This document shows positions 9,583 to 18,695 of a stretch of 64,000 nucleotides of DNA, one piece after another. Below the pieces are notes generated by a model. That model was not told the DNA's origin. It did not search any database and worked only from the letters and a program-made list of their open reading frames with translations. The stretch spans positions 372,001-436,000 of the forward strand of contig CAXXPU010000006.1 of the NCBI GenBank assembly GCA_963666875.2, read 5' to 3'. The stretch comes from G963662655 sp963666875. Lineage in GTDB: Bacteria > Cloacimonadota > Cloacimonadia > Cloacimonadales > JAIOQZ01. The first letter of the stretch is position 1. Each line of letters begins with the position of its first letter. Both the position numbers and the translations under genes were made by a program.

Positions 9583-9954
9583 TTAAGGGTTCTGGGGATC
9601 GCCACCGGTCCAAGGCTCACCCGGTTGAGAACAGTAAACGTGGACCCACGTACAATTGTTGTCATATGGCGCTGAAGCACTCCATGAATAATTGCCAATC
9701 ACTACTGTTGCATACACGCGTGGATCGTCTCCATATTCATGAATTGTCGAACAAGTCAGCGAGTGATTACCTTCCACCCAGGTATCGTGTTTACTTGCTG
9801 TGGCATTATTAGTGACATAAGAATGCACGTCGCATTCGCTTGGCCCAAAGCCTAGCGAATAATGGACAACTACACAAACGGAATGATTAGCGAACAGCGG
9901 CATCAAACCGAGTAACAAGATTGCGAGGATTATGAGAGTCTTCTTACGATTCAT
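9583..9954 (-). CDS. Small secreted Cys-containing protein, unknown function
   Basis: A 123-residue protein. The ATG at 9954 follows AAAGGAGG with a suitable spacer. A clear signal peptide is present (KKTLIILAILLLGLMPLFA). The mature part of about 100 residues has four Cys (contexts HSVCVVV, PSECDVH, SLTCSTI, HVYCSQP plus NNCTW) that could form disulfides. No sorting module and no family are recognised. Its position between two sorting-module genes suggests a shared operon of exported proteins. Confidence 0.6.
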   Translation of the reverse strand: MNRKKTLIILAILLLGLMPLFANHSVCVVVHYSLGFGPSECDVHSYVTNNATASKHDTWVEGNHSLTCSTIHEYGDDPRVYATVVIGNYSWSASAPYDNNCTWVHVYCSQPGEPWTGGDPQNP

Positions 9955-10086
9955 AGAGCCTCCTTTGTTAAGTTGGCTCAATTAAGGATCGAACAGGGGG
10001 GGGGCTTGTCAAGTTTAATATTTAAATCGCGCAAATATTAAAATGCGAGCCCTACAATTCTTCATTCTTTTTGGCGTTCTGCTATC

Positions 10087-10160
10087 ATTCTGTAGGGGCA
10101 ACCCCCTGTGGTTGCCCATCCCTGGTCAAGGGCAACCACAGAGGATTGCCCCTACAGAAT
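10087..10160. repeat. Long imperfect inverted repeat of the GTAGGGGCAA type
   Basis: Outer arms are ATTCTGTAGGGGCAA (left) and the matching TTGCCCCTACAGAAT (right); inner arms are TGTGGTTGCCC and GGGCAACCACA. Together they can fold into a 74-nt extended hairpin. This resembles dispersed intergenic palindromes (REP/MITE-like) seen in many environmental genomes. It is non-coding and lies in the 232-bp gap between two secreted-protein genes. Confidence 0.75.
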
Positions 10161-10186
10161 TTCTCAACTTTATAAAACAGTACCGG

Positions 10187-12259
10187 TTACTTCATTAACA
10201 GCATCCGCTTGGTAACGACATGATCACCGCTTTGCAGCCTGTACAGATACACGCCGCTGGAGACCGGTTTGTCGAGGTTGTCCGTGCCGTTCCAGACAGC
10301 GTGGTGCTCACCCGTGTCCATCGGTTGATCGAGGAGCGTCTTGACCCGCTGCCCCTTGATATTGTAGATCGAGAGAGTGGTCTGCGCGTGATCGGGGATG
10401 TCGAACCGGATGGTGGTCTCCGGGTTGAACGGATTGGGGTAGTTGGAGAGGCTCAGTGCGGTGGCATGCGGCATGTCGTCGGAATCGAGCGTAAACGCGA
10501 TGTCGATCGCCATATACTTCAGCATACCGCCGTCATTGCTTCCCTGACCCTGTATGAAGCTTCCGAAGCTGTTGTCGTCCAGGAAGAAGAGGTGGATGCG
10601 CCCGATACCGTCTCCGATGTATTCGATGTGGTCTGCCGGATAAACGTAGCATGGCATCATGCCTTCGAGCTCGGGCGTTTCGTTTGCGTTGAGCTGGATC
10701 GGTTCCGACCATGATTCACCGTCAGTGCTAATTGCAATCATGATTTCGGGAACCGTCGCCCAGTTGACGTAATCCTCGTCACCGCCGTCGTTGTAGAGGC
10801 GGGATTTCAAGCCGTCCTGCCACACGGCGGCGTAGTAATTGTAATCGAGGTTGACGCTGTATTTGTATGAATTTTCGTGGAAGGCCTCGTCCCAGCCGTA
10901 CCACCATATCGGCCAGCCAAGAACCGACATCACGTTTCCTTCATCGGAGTACTCGTCGATTTCGCCATCCTGGTCTTCATCCCAGGGCAGATAGGGATAG
11001 GTTGCGCTCGCGGAAGTGCTCTGCGGATAGAGGTCCTTGAAGTCCCACGTTTCGTTGGCTGGGTCGAATACGATCTCTTTCACGAAGCTGTAATAGGCGA
11101 AGAGGTAGTGTTCATCATCATCGTTCTGGTATCCGAGGACCATATTGCCGATGAAGTGCAATTTGCCGTTTGCATCGAAGCACGCCTGCGGGTGGCTGCT
11201 GTTGGTCAGATCGAAGTAGAGATCTGCGTCGCCCACATCGAAGTAGTCCGATCCGTCCTGATTCTCAGGGTTATCGACGTAATAGGCGAGTTCGTGTTCG
11301 AAGATCTGCCATTCGCCTTCGCCGAAGTTATCGTTGTAGAAGACGAGAATTTCGGAACCTGCTTCCTCGATATCGTTGGCATTGAGGTAGCCGATCATAC
11401 CGATCTGACCGTCTTCGGTAACAGCGATACCTTTCTGATAGCGTCCCCAGGTTGGTCCGGCGTTGTACTGATCGAGCAGCGGCAGGGTCTGGTAGTTCCA
11501 TTCCAGTGAGCTTATGTTGCCGGTCTCGATGTCGGTCGTGGTGTAGTCTGTCCAGGCGATCAGGACATTCTCGGACGGATCCGTACTGTGGGTCGTGTTG
11601 TTTGACGAGAAGACAAAGAGGCGTCGGCTTCCGTCGTCGTCGTAAGTCGGTGATTTCGTGACGAAAACGTATGGCCAGCCGAAGAGGTCGTCCGAGAACG
11701 GGGTTTCGACTCCGGCGATTTCGGCGTTATCGACGATGAGATAGGGTGTGGAGATCAGCCCTGGCGACTGGAGCATGTGCCAGATGTCGTATCCGCCGTT
11801 CACGGTCATTTCGGGTTGTCCGAAACTGACGTGGTATGCGTACAACGGGTCGCTGGTCTCGAAGTCCAGATCGAGCGCGCCGTATCCCTCCGACAGGTTT
11901 GACGTGGAGAGGTAATTCACGCTGTTCAGCGAGCCGTCGGAATTGATATAGGCAATGTATTGCCTTCTGGTGGCGCTGGCTGTTTCGCGACTGTGGAAGA
12001 TTACGTACAATCCGCCGTTCACCGCGTCCTTCTGGAAGTGGATGGGATTGGCGATGTAGCTTCCCGGCATGTAATCGTAGTAGGTGGTCTGGATATCGAT
12101 CGGGTCGCTCGGGATTTCGTATGTGGGGACATTGCGATGGATTTCATGCATCTTCGCGTGGATCGGCTGATCCGCTTCGAACACGCGGTCGTTAGTCATC
12201 TCGCCGGCAAATGCGAGTGTGAAGCCGATAAGAATAAGAACGATGATTTGTAGTTTCAT
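10187..12259 (-). CDS. Large secreted protein with C-terminal sorting module
   Basis: A 690-residue protein. The ATG at 12259 follows GGAGGAG closely. Signal peptide: KLQIIVLILIGFTLAFA. The central 500 residues are rich in Asp, Tyr and Trp with no recognised catalytic motif; periodic segments such as PHAQ/CFDANGKLHFIG suggest a sialidase/propeller-like fold, which I cannot confirm. The C-terminus carries DDMPHATALSLSNYPNPFNP, IYNIKGQ, SSGVYLYRL and final KRMLLMK, the same cassette as in the 7332-9527 gene. It is probably exported to the cell surface. The substrate is unknown. Confidence 0.78.
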   Translation of the reverse strand: MKLQIIVLILIGFTLAFAGEMTNDRVFEADQPIHAKMHEIHRNVPTYEIPSDPIDIQTTYYDYMPGSYIANPIHFQKDAVNGGLYVIFHSRETASATRRQYIAYINSDGSLNSVNYLSTSNLSEGYGALDLDFETSDPLYAYHVSFGQPEMTVNGGYDIWHMLQSPGLISTPYLIVDNAEIAGVETPFSDDLFGWPYVFVTKSPTYDDDGSRRLFVFSSNNTTHSTDPSENVLIAWTDYTTTDIETGNISSLEWNYQTLPLLDQYNAGPTWGRYQKGIAVTEDGQIGMIGYLNANDIEEAGSEILVFYNDNFGEGEWQIFEHELAYYVDNPENQDGSDYFDVGDADLYFDLTNSSHPQACFDANGKLHFIGNMVLGYQNDDDEHYLFAYYSFVKEIVFDPANETWDFKDLYPQSTSASATYPYLPWDEDQDGEIDEYSDEGNVMSVLGWPIWWYGWDEAFHENSYKYSVNLDYNYYAAVWQDGLKSRLYNDGGDEDYVNWATVPEIMIAISTDGESWSEPIQLNANETPELEGMMPCYVYPADHIEYIGDGIGRIHLFFLDDNSFGSFIQGQGSNDGGMLKYMAIDIAFTLDSDDMPHATALSLSNYPNPFNPETTIRFDIPDHAQTTLSIYNIKGQRVKTLLDQPMDTGEHHAVWNGTDNLDKPVSSGVYLYRLQSGDHVVTKRMLLMK

Positions 12260-12359
12260 AGTCTCCTCCATGGTATATATTCAATTTATTAATTGATCGC
12301 GGAATCTGGAAATCAACATTTAAAAGAGATACTCCGCATCACATTCGGAAGTTGATTGA

Positions 12360-13997
12360 TCATTTCGGCAGTATCTTGATCGGTGTCGTCTCGGGCGGCA
12401 CAACAGTCGATTCGTTGCCGTCGCGGTTGGCGCGATAGTGTGGCGACATGATCTCGACATCGGCAGCGTTGAAGCTGTCCTGAATGTTTTGATGAAGATT
12501 CGAGTATGTCACCGCCATTTTGTCCGGCGTTGTGACATACACATTGAGTTCGTAGCTGATATAAAAGTCGTCGAGGCTCGTCTGTAAAACGAATGGTTTC
12601 TTCTTGTTTGATAGACCTTCCGTCTTCTGGGCAGCTTCGATCAGGAGTTCGTGCACCTTCCGCCACGGGACGTCGTAGCCGATGGTGACGGTGGTGTAGA
12701 GGATAAGCCCGAGTTCACCGTTCAGGGACGAGTAGTTCTGCACCTGGTTTGTGAGGATGGTAGAATTCGGGATGGATATCTCTTCGTTCTTCGGTGTGCG
12801 AAGCCGCGTTGTCAGGAGATTCTTCTCGGTAACCACGCCCATCGTATTGGCGATCTTGACCCAGTCGCCCACCACGAAAGGACGCATGTAGGTAATGACC
12901 AGTCCTGCTACCATGTTGGTGATCGCAGTGGATGATCCCAGCGAGAAGAGGATACCGAGAAAGAGAGAAACGCCTTTGAACGCGGGAGAGCTGGATCCGG
13001 GAAGATAAGGGAATATTACCACGATAACGAATGCCAGACCCAGGAATCGGATGATGAGATAGGTTTGCTTCGACCAGTCTGGATAGAATCCCGGGATCTT
13101 GAGATTGCCGGTCTCGATCTCCTTGGAAAGGAATTTCAGTAGCCGCATCAGATAGTGGAACACTCCGAGAATAACCAGGATGAAGAAGAGGTTCGGAATG
13201 AAGTGTATGAAGGATGACCATATCATCTTGAGCGGCGTCAGGATAAAGGAATAGAGCTTGTCCGTGATTGGCTTGGTGCCGGGAATAGTGGCGATGAGCG
13301 TTGTCAGGAATGTGTAGGTGACGACGAAATAGACGACGATACTGATCAGCTTCACGGTATAGATAAGCAGCATGCGCATCCGCTCCGCAGAGAGGATTTC
13401 GATGTTCTTCAGCCGGATGCTGCGGATCAGGCGATTTGAATCGCGGTTCAACCATCGCCGCACCTTCTTGAAGAAGAAGCGAAGGAACTTGATGATCCAC
13501 CAGTAGGCTCCGACCAGCAGGATCGAGAGTCCCAGGATGATTGCGATATCTTTCACAAGCATGTATATGCGGGAATGCCCAAGGTATTCCTGATTCTGCC
13601 GTGAGAGGATGGAAATAAGCGTGTCGGCGAGGGTATTGCGGTCGAGTCCGCTATACTCCGCGTCGATATTCGTGATCGAAAGCAGCAATCGTGTACTGTC
13701 GGCAATGTAGAATTTTCCACCCTTTTCGATTGTGTGGAGGTTAACGAACGGTTTCTTCTTCCAGCGAATATCTTTCTTCAGTTTCTTCTCAAGCTGCTCG
13801 ATACGATCTTGAACCGGAAAGGATCCCTCGGAACCGTAGAGCCAGAACAGGGTGTCGCGACCGGCGACAAAAGCGCTGCTGTCGGGAAGAATCTTCTGGA
13901 TCGATTCGATGGGGATTTTTATGGAATCTGCCGGCTGCGTCCCATATATAGCCGACAAAGTTATCAAGATCAAGAGCAAAACGAATCTGATTTTCAT
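12360..13997 (-). CDS. MscS-family mechanosensitive ion channel
   Basis: A 545-residue membrane protein with a signal-like N-terminus (KIRFVLLLILITLSAIYG), about 110 residues of periplasmic region and several membrane segments (for example AIILGLSILLVGAYWWIIKF, and the stretch around TYLIIRFLGLAFVIVVIF). The typical MscS pore and beta domain follow: LFSLGSSTAITNMVAGLVI, then GDWVKIANTMGVVTE, then IPNSTILTNQVQNYS. The C-terminal alpha/beta domain contains LQTSLDDFYISYELNVY. The length and long N-terminal region match the extended MscS subfamily. It would release solutes on hypo-osmotic shock at the inner membrane. ATG 13997 has GGAGGT nine bases upstream. Confidence 0.9.
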   Translation of the reverse strand: MKIRFVLLLILITLSAIYGTQPADSIKIPIESIQKILPDSSAFVAGRDTLFWLYGSEGSFPVQDRIEQLEKKLKKDIRWKKKPFVNLHTIEKGGKFYIADSTRLLLSITNIDAEYSGLDRNTLADTLISILSRQNQEYLGHSRIYMLVKDIAIILGLSILLVGAYWWIIKFLRFFFKKVRRWLNRDSNRLIRSIRLKNIEILSAERMRMLLIYTVKLISIVVYFVVTYTFLTTLIATIPGTKPITDKLYSFILTPLKMIWSSFIHFIPNLFFILVILGVFHYLMRLLKFLSKEIETGNLKIPGFYPDWSKQTYLIIRFLGLAFVIVVIFPYLPGSSSPAFKGVSLFLGILFSLGSSTAITNMVAGLVITYMRPFVVGDWVKIANTMGVVTEKNLLTTRLRTPKNEEISIPNSTILTNQVQNYSSLNGELGLILYTTVTIGYDVPWRKVHELLIEAAQKTEGLSNKKKPFVLQTSLDDFYISYELNVYVTTPDKMAVTYSNLHQNIQDSFNAADVEIMSPHYRANRDGNESTVVPPETTPIKILPK

Positions 13998-14116
13998 CGC
14001 TTCGTACCTCCACACCAGAAGCTAATCGATGTCTCGAAATCGTAAAGAAAATTCTTGTAAACGCCGTTTTGCGGGGTCGATAGGGTGGTAAATGGTGATC
14101 GCTACAGAATGAAAGA

Positions 14117-14141
14117 ACCCCGCGAAGATTCTCCGCGGGGT
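14117..14141. terminator. GC-rich hairpin, possible terminator
   Basis: ACCCCGCG pairs with CGCGGGGT around a nine-base loop in the 300-bp gap between the DUF1670-like operon and the MscS gene. There is no long U-tract, so it may stop or slow transcription weakly. Confidence 0.45.
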
Positions 14142-14299
14142 CATAGATTGCTGAAATTCGTTTATTTACCATGGTGCCAAATGTCCCCATAGTTTTTTGG
14201 TATACATTCCCGAAAGAAGGGAAAGCAATCAATAATGAAAGCAGCCCCTTCCCTCGGTTTCTTTGTGTGAGTTTTTTCTCTCATCTAACCACCTCACTG

Positions 14300-15100
14300 T
14301 CAACGATTTTCTGATACGTCGTTAAATTCGTTATAGATTGCGATGTATTCTTTTACCACTTTCATGCTTCGCCGAACGATATCCTTGATCTCTGTGGCGG
14401 ACATCCCTTTCCGGATCAACAGTTTGATCTGGTCGTACTGCTTGATGTAACGATCCACGGCATCCTGACTGTGGGAGGTTTTCAGCACAATATCGGCTGG
14501 CGACATCCCCTGTTCGTAGTACGATATGATGATCGACTTGTGGGTCGGCAGACTGCCCATGTCCATCACGTAGCCCTTCAATGGCGGGATTTTTCCCGTC
14601 TCCTTTACGTATGCCTTGAGATATTTTTGTATTGTGTTCAAACTGCGATTCAGCAAGACACTAACCTCGGCTCCGCTAAGAAGACCGCCCTGGGACTTTG
14701 CCGACTCGAGCAAGCGGATCATCGTCCTGATCTCACGTCGGTCGCAGTGCTCGTAATTCGTGTTTTTATTTCCGTTTCGGGTATAGACGCGGTTCTCGAT
14801 ATCCTCCTCGGTCACCAGTGGCAGGACAACCGTTGTCGAGCTGTAATCCTCGGTTTTCTTACCGTAATTCGGGCGTTGTCCGTCGTCCGCGGTGGTGCGA
14901 AACACGATCTCACCGATACCCACTGTCGAGGTCGATACAAAATACTCCGAATGAAGTTGCTCGATATCATCTGCCAGAAGCGAAAGGATTTTCCGCGAAC
15001 CGATGATCTTGTATTCCGTTTCCAGCAAATGAATTAGAGCATTGCGAAAATTGCGCTTGTTGATCGATTCATAGCGATCTCGCTGGTTCCGATTCATTGT
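14300..15100 (-). CDS. DUF1670-like protein
   Basis: A 266-residue protein, start chosen at 15100 (MNRNQRDRYESINKRNF). Features that I associate with the DUF1670 family are present: LLETEYKIIGSRKILSLLADDI, VVLPLVTEEDIENR, QGGLLSGAEVSVLLNRSLNT, and THKSIIISYYEQGMSPADI followed by HSQDAVDRYI. The protein appears to contain several helix-turn-helix-like segments in its C-terminal half, which suggests nucleic-acid binding; no function is established. It overlaps the upstream DUF1670-like gene by 7 bp, implying co-translation. The family is often found in multicopy or mobile contexts. No transposase lies next to it here. Confidence 0.65.
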   Translation of the reverse strand, partial: TMNRNQRDRYESINKRNFRNALIHLLETEYKIIGSRKILSLLADDIEQLHSEYFVSTSTVGIGEIVFRTTADDGQRPNYGKKTEDYSSTTVVLPLVTEEDIENRVYTRNGNKNTNYEHCDRREIRTMIRLLESAKSQGGLLSGAEVSVLLNRSLNTIQKYLKAYVKETGKIPPLKGYVMDMGSLPTHKSIIISYYEQGMSPADIVLKTSHSQDAVDRYIKQYDQIKLLIRKGMSATEIKDIVRRSMKVVKEYIAIYNEFNDVSENR

Positions 15101-15933
15101 TCCTCCGTAACTGCCGCTTTCAGCCCATCGTTTTTTAGCGTTTTTTTTACTCCGTCCATATACTGGTTCTGCTCGATCATGATCGAAAGGGTATCCTGCA
15201 TGATGGGGGATTGCTTCGCTTCCGATATCAGCGCCCGATACTGCTTGACCAGATAGACCGATAATCCGGTTACCTGCGCGATATTTCGGGAGTCCGTAAC
15301 ACCATGGTGGAGGCTCATCAGCACCTTCTTGAAATCTTCCAGGTAACGCTTGATGGATGAGGTCGTGTGGTAACATTTGCGGTGAATCTCGCTGTAGGTA
15401 AAGCCTTCCAGATACAGGCGGATGATCTGGCTTTTGTGAGTCTGGCAGCGTCCGACGTTGTGAAAAACACCACGCGTTACGACATGAACACCGCGATCCT
15501 GAATTGCACGAATATCGCGCCTGATTGTCCGCTTACTGCAACGAAGCAATCGGCTCAGGTCTTCCTGGGTAAGGAGCCCGTCCTGCTCGATCGCTTCCTC
15601 GGTGATCCGCTGGATGGTCACCTGGCGAAGATATGTCCGCCCGTATTGGTGAAGGATCGAAAGGTCATCCCGCTCATCATCGAGCGTCACGTAAATGGTG
15701 CGTTTGCGGATGTTCTCCATGCTTTTACCGCTCTTCTCTTCGATATCGGCTACCACGACAGGAACGACACCGGGATAGACGGTACTGGATCGATAAAGAA
15801 TGGACTTGGCTGTCTGAAGGATTTGTTCGCTTAATCGAGGGGAGAGTTCGTATGAATTCTGCAACTCATACAAGAACTCTCCCTCATAACTCTTTAACTC
15901 ATCGCGCCTTAGCGCATTGTCTCGCTGATGCAT
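15094..15933 (-). CDS. DUF1670-like protein, divergent paralogue
   Basis: A 279-residue protein with an AGGGGGA ribosome site before ATG 15933. It shares the same organisation as its downstream neighbour: QDGLLTQEDLSRLLRCSKRTIRRDI, a central THKSQIIRLYLEGFTYSEI, then TTSSIKRYLEDF and a final helical LSVYLVKQYRALI. These look like consecutive helix-turn-helix units. The pair is a two-gene operon of diverged paralogues and probably acts as a heteromer. The role is unknown. Confidence 0.65.
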   Translation of the reverse strand: MHQRDNALRRDELKSYEGEFLYELQNSYELSPRLSEQILQTAKSILYRSSTVYPGVVPVVVADIEEKSGKSMENIRKRTIYVTLDDERDDLSILHQYGRTYLRQVTIQRITEEAIEQDGLLTQEDLSRLLRCSKRTIRRDIRAIQDRGVHVVTRGVFHNVGRCQTHKSQIIRLYLEGFTYSEIHRKCYHTTSSIKRYLEDFKKVLMSLHHGVTDSRNIAQVTGLSVYLVKQYRALISEAKQSPIMQDTLSIMIEQNQYMDGVKKTLKNDGLKAAVTEEQ

Positions 15934-15991
15934 CGGGTCCCCCTTATTCAGACGCTGCTAAACCAACGTAGCAACTGGAGGACATTTGTCA

Positions 15992-17230
15992 CTATTTAAG
16001 CAGAACCATCTTGCGGACGATTCTTTCGTTTCCGGTGTTCATCACCGCGAAATAGACGCCGCCGGCGACATTCGCATCCCATGTCAATGTATGGGGTCCA
16101 GCGTTCTTGTAACCGTTGTAAAGGGTTTCCACTTTCTGTCCGCGCACGTTGTAGATGTCGAGGGTTACATGCCCTTCCGAAGCCATGGTGAAGCTGATGT
16201 TGGTGGTAGGATTGAACGGGTTCGGGTAGTTGTTCAAGTCCGTGGAAATCTGCGGAATGTTTTCATCGTCGTTTGCTACGCCGTAGCTATAAACGTATTT
16301 ACCGCTGTTGACCCATACTTCATTTTCCCACACCTCGGATGTCACGTATCCCAAGGCTCCATCAACCATATAATATGTCGCTCTGTGATCGTTAACCCAC
16401 TGGCTACCATCCCAATCCATGTCGAGTGTGTTTTCGATATTGTTTCCGTTCCATTCGAAGGTGCCCATATAATCGTTGATCCAGTCCACTCCATCCCAGC
16501 TTTTCCCAAGCTCTTCCGTAAGCAGTTCTCCGGAGAATGTGAAAGTTTGCTGCTCCTCGTTCACATACTGGTCTCCGTCCCAGTATCTGTAGGTGTAAAG
16601 GCTCGGGGTGGAGCCGTTGTACTCCCAGGTTTCCCATCCCTCGTTTTCCCATTCACTGCCATTCCAGCTTGTTTCCATCATTGAGGTAATGTTTTCCCCA
16701 GTCCAGGTGAATTCCATCTGGTAATCGTTCTGCCAGTTTGTGATCAAGTTGATTTCAGCCAGAACATAAATAAGATACTCCACGTCATAGGTGTAAGTCT
16801 CGCGTGTCGTTTCCATCAACTGACCGGTTAGATTCGAGCTGACGACAAGCTGGGTGGGAAGTCCATTGTTATGTGTGAATGTGTAGATCATCGTGTACTC
16901 ATAATCTTGATAATTAATGGTTTGTGTGAAAACGATGGGATATCCATCCGTGTAATCGATGGTCAGTTGGCTGAAAGAGACCCAGTCATTCAAATCCGAA
17001 TCCCAGATAAACTGCTCCATTCCCGTGTACCGCAATTCATTAGCTTGATGGAACATCATCAACGTATACGGATACGGAGTAATGAACATGTGTGAGTAAT
17101 CAACGCGTTCTGCTAAGGTTGAGACCATTGCTCTGGCTGATTGCTCAAATTGTACAGTTACGTCCTGGGCTGTGGTCGCTGTCAGGTGAAATGCGCAAAC
17201 GATACAAAGAAATAATAAGGCTCTTTTCAT
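15992..17230 (-). CDS. Secreted repeat protein with sorting module (tandem paralogue A)
   Basis: A 412-residue protein with signal peptide (KRALLFLCIVCAFHLTA) and a GAGAGGAG ribosome site. Residues about 170-310 hold repeated units ending in WDGxxWxND/WNGSEWENE, alternating with short beta strands (FEWNGNNIENTLDMDWDG). This resembles repeat proteins of cell-surface type. The C-terminal module has YPNPFNPTTNISF, IYNVRGQ and KMVLLK. The next gene upstream in the transcript (17331-18569) has exactly the same length and architecture. At DNA level the last about 280 bp of both genes are almost identical, while the N-terminal halves differ. Confidence 0.8.
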   Translation of the reverse strand: MKRALLFLCIVCAFHLTATTAQDVTVQFEQSARAMVSTLAERVDYSHMFITPYPYTLMMFHQANELRYTGMEQFIWDSDLNDWVSFSQLTIDYTDGYPIVFTQTINYQDYEYTMIYTFTHNNGLPTQLVVSSNLTGQLMETTRETYTYDVEYLIYVLAEINLITNWQNDYQMEFTWTGENITSMMETSWNGSEWENEGWETWEYNGSTPSLYTYRYWDGDQYVNEEQQTFTFSGELLTEELGKSWDGVDWINDYMGTFEWNGNNIENTLDMDWDGSQWVNDHRATYYMVDGALGYVTSEVWENEVWVNSGKYVYSYGVANDDENIPQISTDLNNYPNPFNPTTNISFTMASEGHVTLDIYNVRGQKVETLYNGYKNAGPHTLTWDANVAGGVYFAVMNTGNERIVRKMVLLK

Positions 17231-17330
17231 GATTCGCTCCTCTCAAAGAAATTATCCGACAAGATATCTTAAAGGTGAAGCGAGCCAAGTAAAATGTATC
17301 GAGTGCGCATTGTTTTTGGATTCTATATCA

Positions 17331-18569
17331 CTATTTGAGCAGAACCATCTTGTGGACGATTCTTTCGTTTCCTGTATTCATCACCGCGAAATAGATGCCG
17401 CCGGCGACATTCGCATCCCATGTCAATGTATGGGGTCCGGCGTTTTTGTAACCGTTGTATAGGGTTTCGACCTTCTGTCCGCGAACGTTGTAGATATCGA
17501 GGGTTACATGCCCTTCCGAAGCCATGGTGAAGCTGATGTTGGTGGTAGGATTAAACGGGTTCGGGTAGTTGTTCAAGTCCGTGGAAATCTGAGGAATGCT
17601 TTCATCGTCGTTTGCTACGCCGAAGAAGTATTCGTATTTACCGGCGTTGACCCAATCGCCATCTTGCCAATCCTCAGAGATGACATAGCCGATATTGCCT
17701 TCCACTTCGTAATAGGTCACGTACTGGTCGTTGATCCATTGAGTGCCGTCCCATTCGTATTTCATATTTGTCGAAGGTATCTCGCCGTTCCAATTGTAGG
17801 TGGTCTTGTAGTCGTTCACCCATGCGGAGTTGTCCCAGATCTGTCCGAGTTCTTCAACCAGTATGTCTCCGGCGAAGGTAAAGTCGTCTTGCTCGTCGTT
17901 TTCCCAGGAAAGACCGTCCCAATATTGAGATAAATAATGGGTTGGAATTGAGCCATTGTATTCCCAAGTCTCGACAGCCGAGTTCTCCCAGTAACGATCA
18001 TCATCATACCAGTCCTGTTCCAGCACCTCGGTAATGTTGTCGCCGGACCAGGTGGCGGTTATCTGGTATTCGTCCACCCACTGGACAACGTGGTTCGATT
18101 CAGCCGCCAGATGCACCCAATGATCCCCGTCGAAGGTGTATGTCTCGCGGGTTGTTTCCATCATTTGTCCCATGTAGTCAGCGCTGACAAGCAGATTTGT
18201 AACGACGCCGCCTGTGGTCGTGAATTCGTAGATCATCGTAAATTCCTGCTCATTGACAGTAATATTCTGTGTAAATGTGGTAGGATAGATTCCGTCGTAC
18301 TCCACGATCATGTCGCTGATCATTGTCCAATCCTCGTCAACCGGGTTCCAGACATACTGGTTCATCTGGGTATATTGCATCTCGATTGCCTGATAGTACA
18401 TAAGCAATGTGTACGGATACGGGTTGACGAACAGTTGCGTCAGGTCGTTGCGCTGGCCGCCGAGCATGCTCGTGATGAGGTTTTCGGAATGAGACATGGC
18501 TTCCTGATATGTCAATGCATTCAGGCTGAGTATGCAGATTAGAAATACAAAAATCGTAAGCTTTTTCAT
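17331..18569 (-). CDS. Secreted repeat protein with sorting module (tandem paralogue B)
   Basis: A 412-residue protein with signal peptide (KKLTIFVFLICILSLNA) and AAGGAG before the ATG. Repeats of the WDGTQWINDQ / WDNSAWVNDY type occur between residues about 180 and 315. The N-terminal 150 residues align with paralogue A (ITSMLGG..., then NPYPYTLLMYYQA, then GQMMETTRETYTF). The same sorting module ends the protein. Transcription probably begins upstream and covers both copies. The duplication looks old in the body and recent or converted in the C-terminal cassette. Confidence 0.8.
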   Translation of the reverse strand: MKKLTIFVFLICILSLNALTYQEAMSHSENLITSMLGGQRNDLTQLFVNPYPYTLLMYYQAIEMQYTQMNQYVWNPVDEDWTMISDMIVEYDGIYPTTFTQNITVNEQEFTMIYEFTTTGGVVTNLLVSADYMGQMMETTRETYTFDGDHWVHLAAESNHVVQWVDEYQITATWSGDNITEVLEQDWYDDDRYWENSAVETWEYNGSIPTHYLSQYWDGLSWENDEQDDFTFAGDILVEELGQIWDNSAWVNDYKTTYNWNGEIPSTNMKYEWDGTQWINDQYVTYYEVEGNIGYVISEDWQDGDWVNAGKYEYFFGVANDDESIPQISTDLNNYPNPFNPTTNISFTMASEGHVTLDIYNVRGQKVETLYNGYKNAGPHTLTWDANVAGGIYFAVMNTGNERIVHKMVLLK

Positions 18570-18695
18570 AGTACTCTCCTTGCATCGGTTATGATCAAAT
18601 TAATAATACATCGGAGATTGAAATCAGTCAAGATAAATGTATCTGATTCAGATTTCATGGGCTGTAATATTGACTTACCTTGCTTGCCCGACCGT

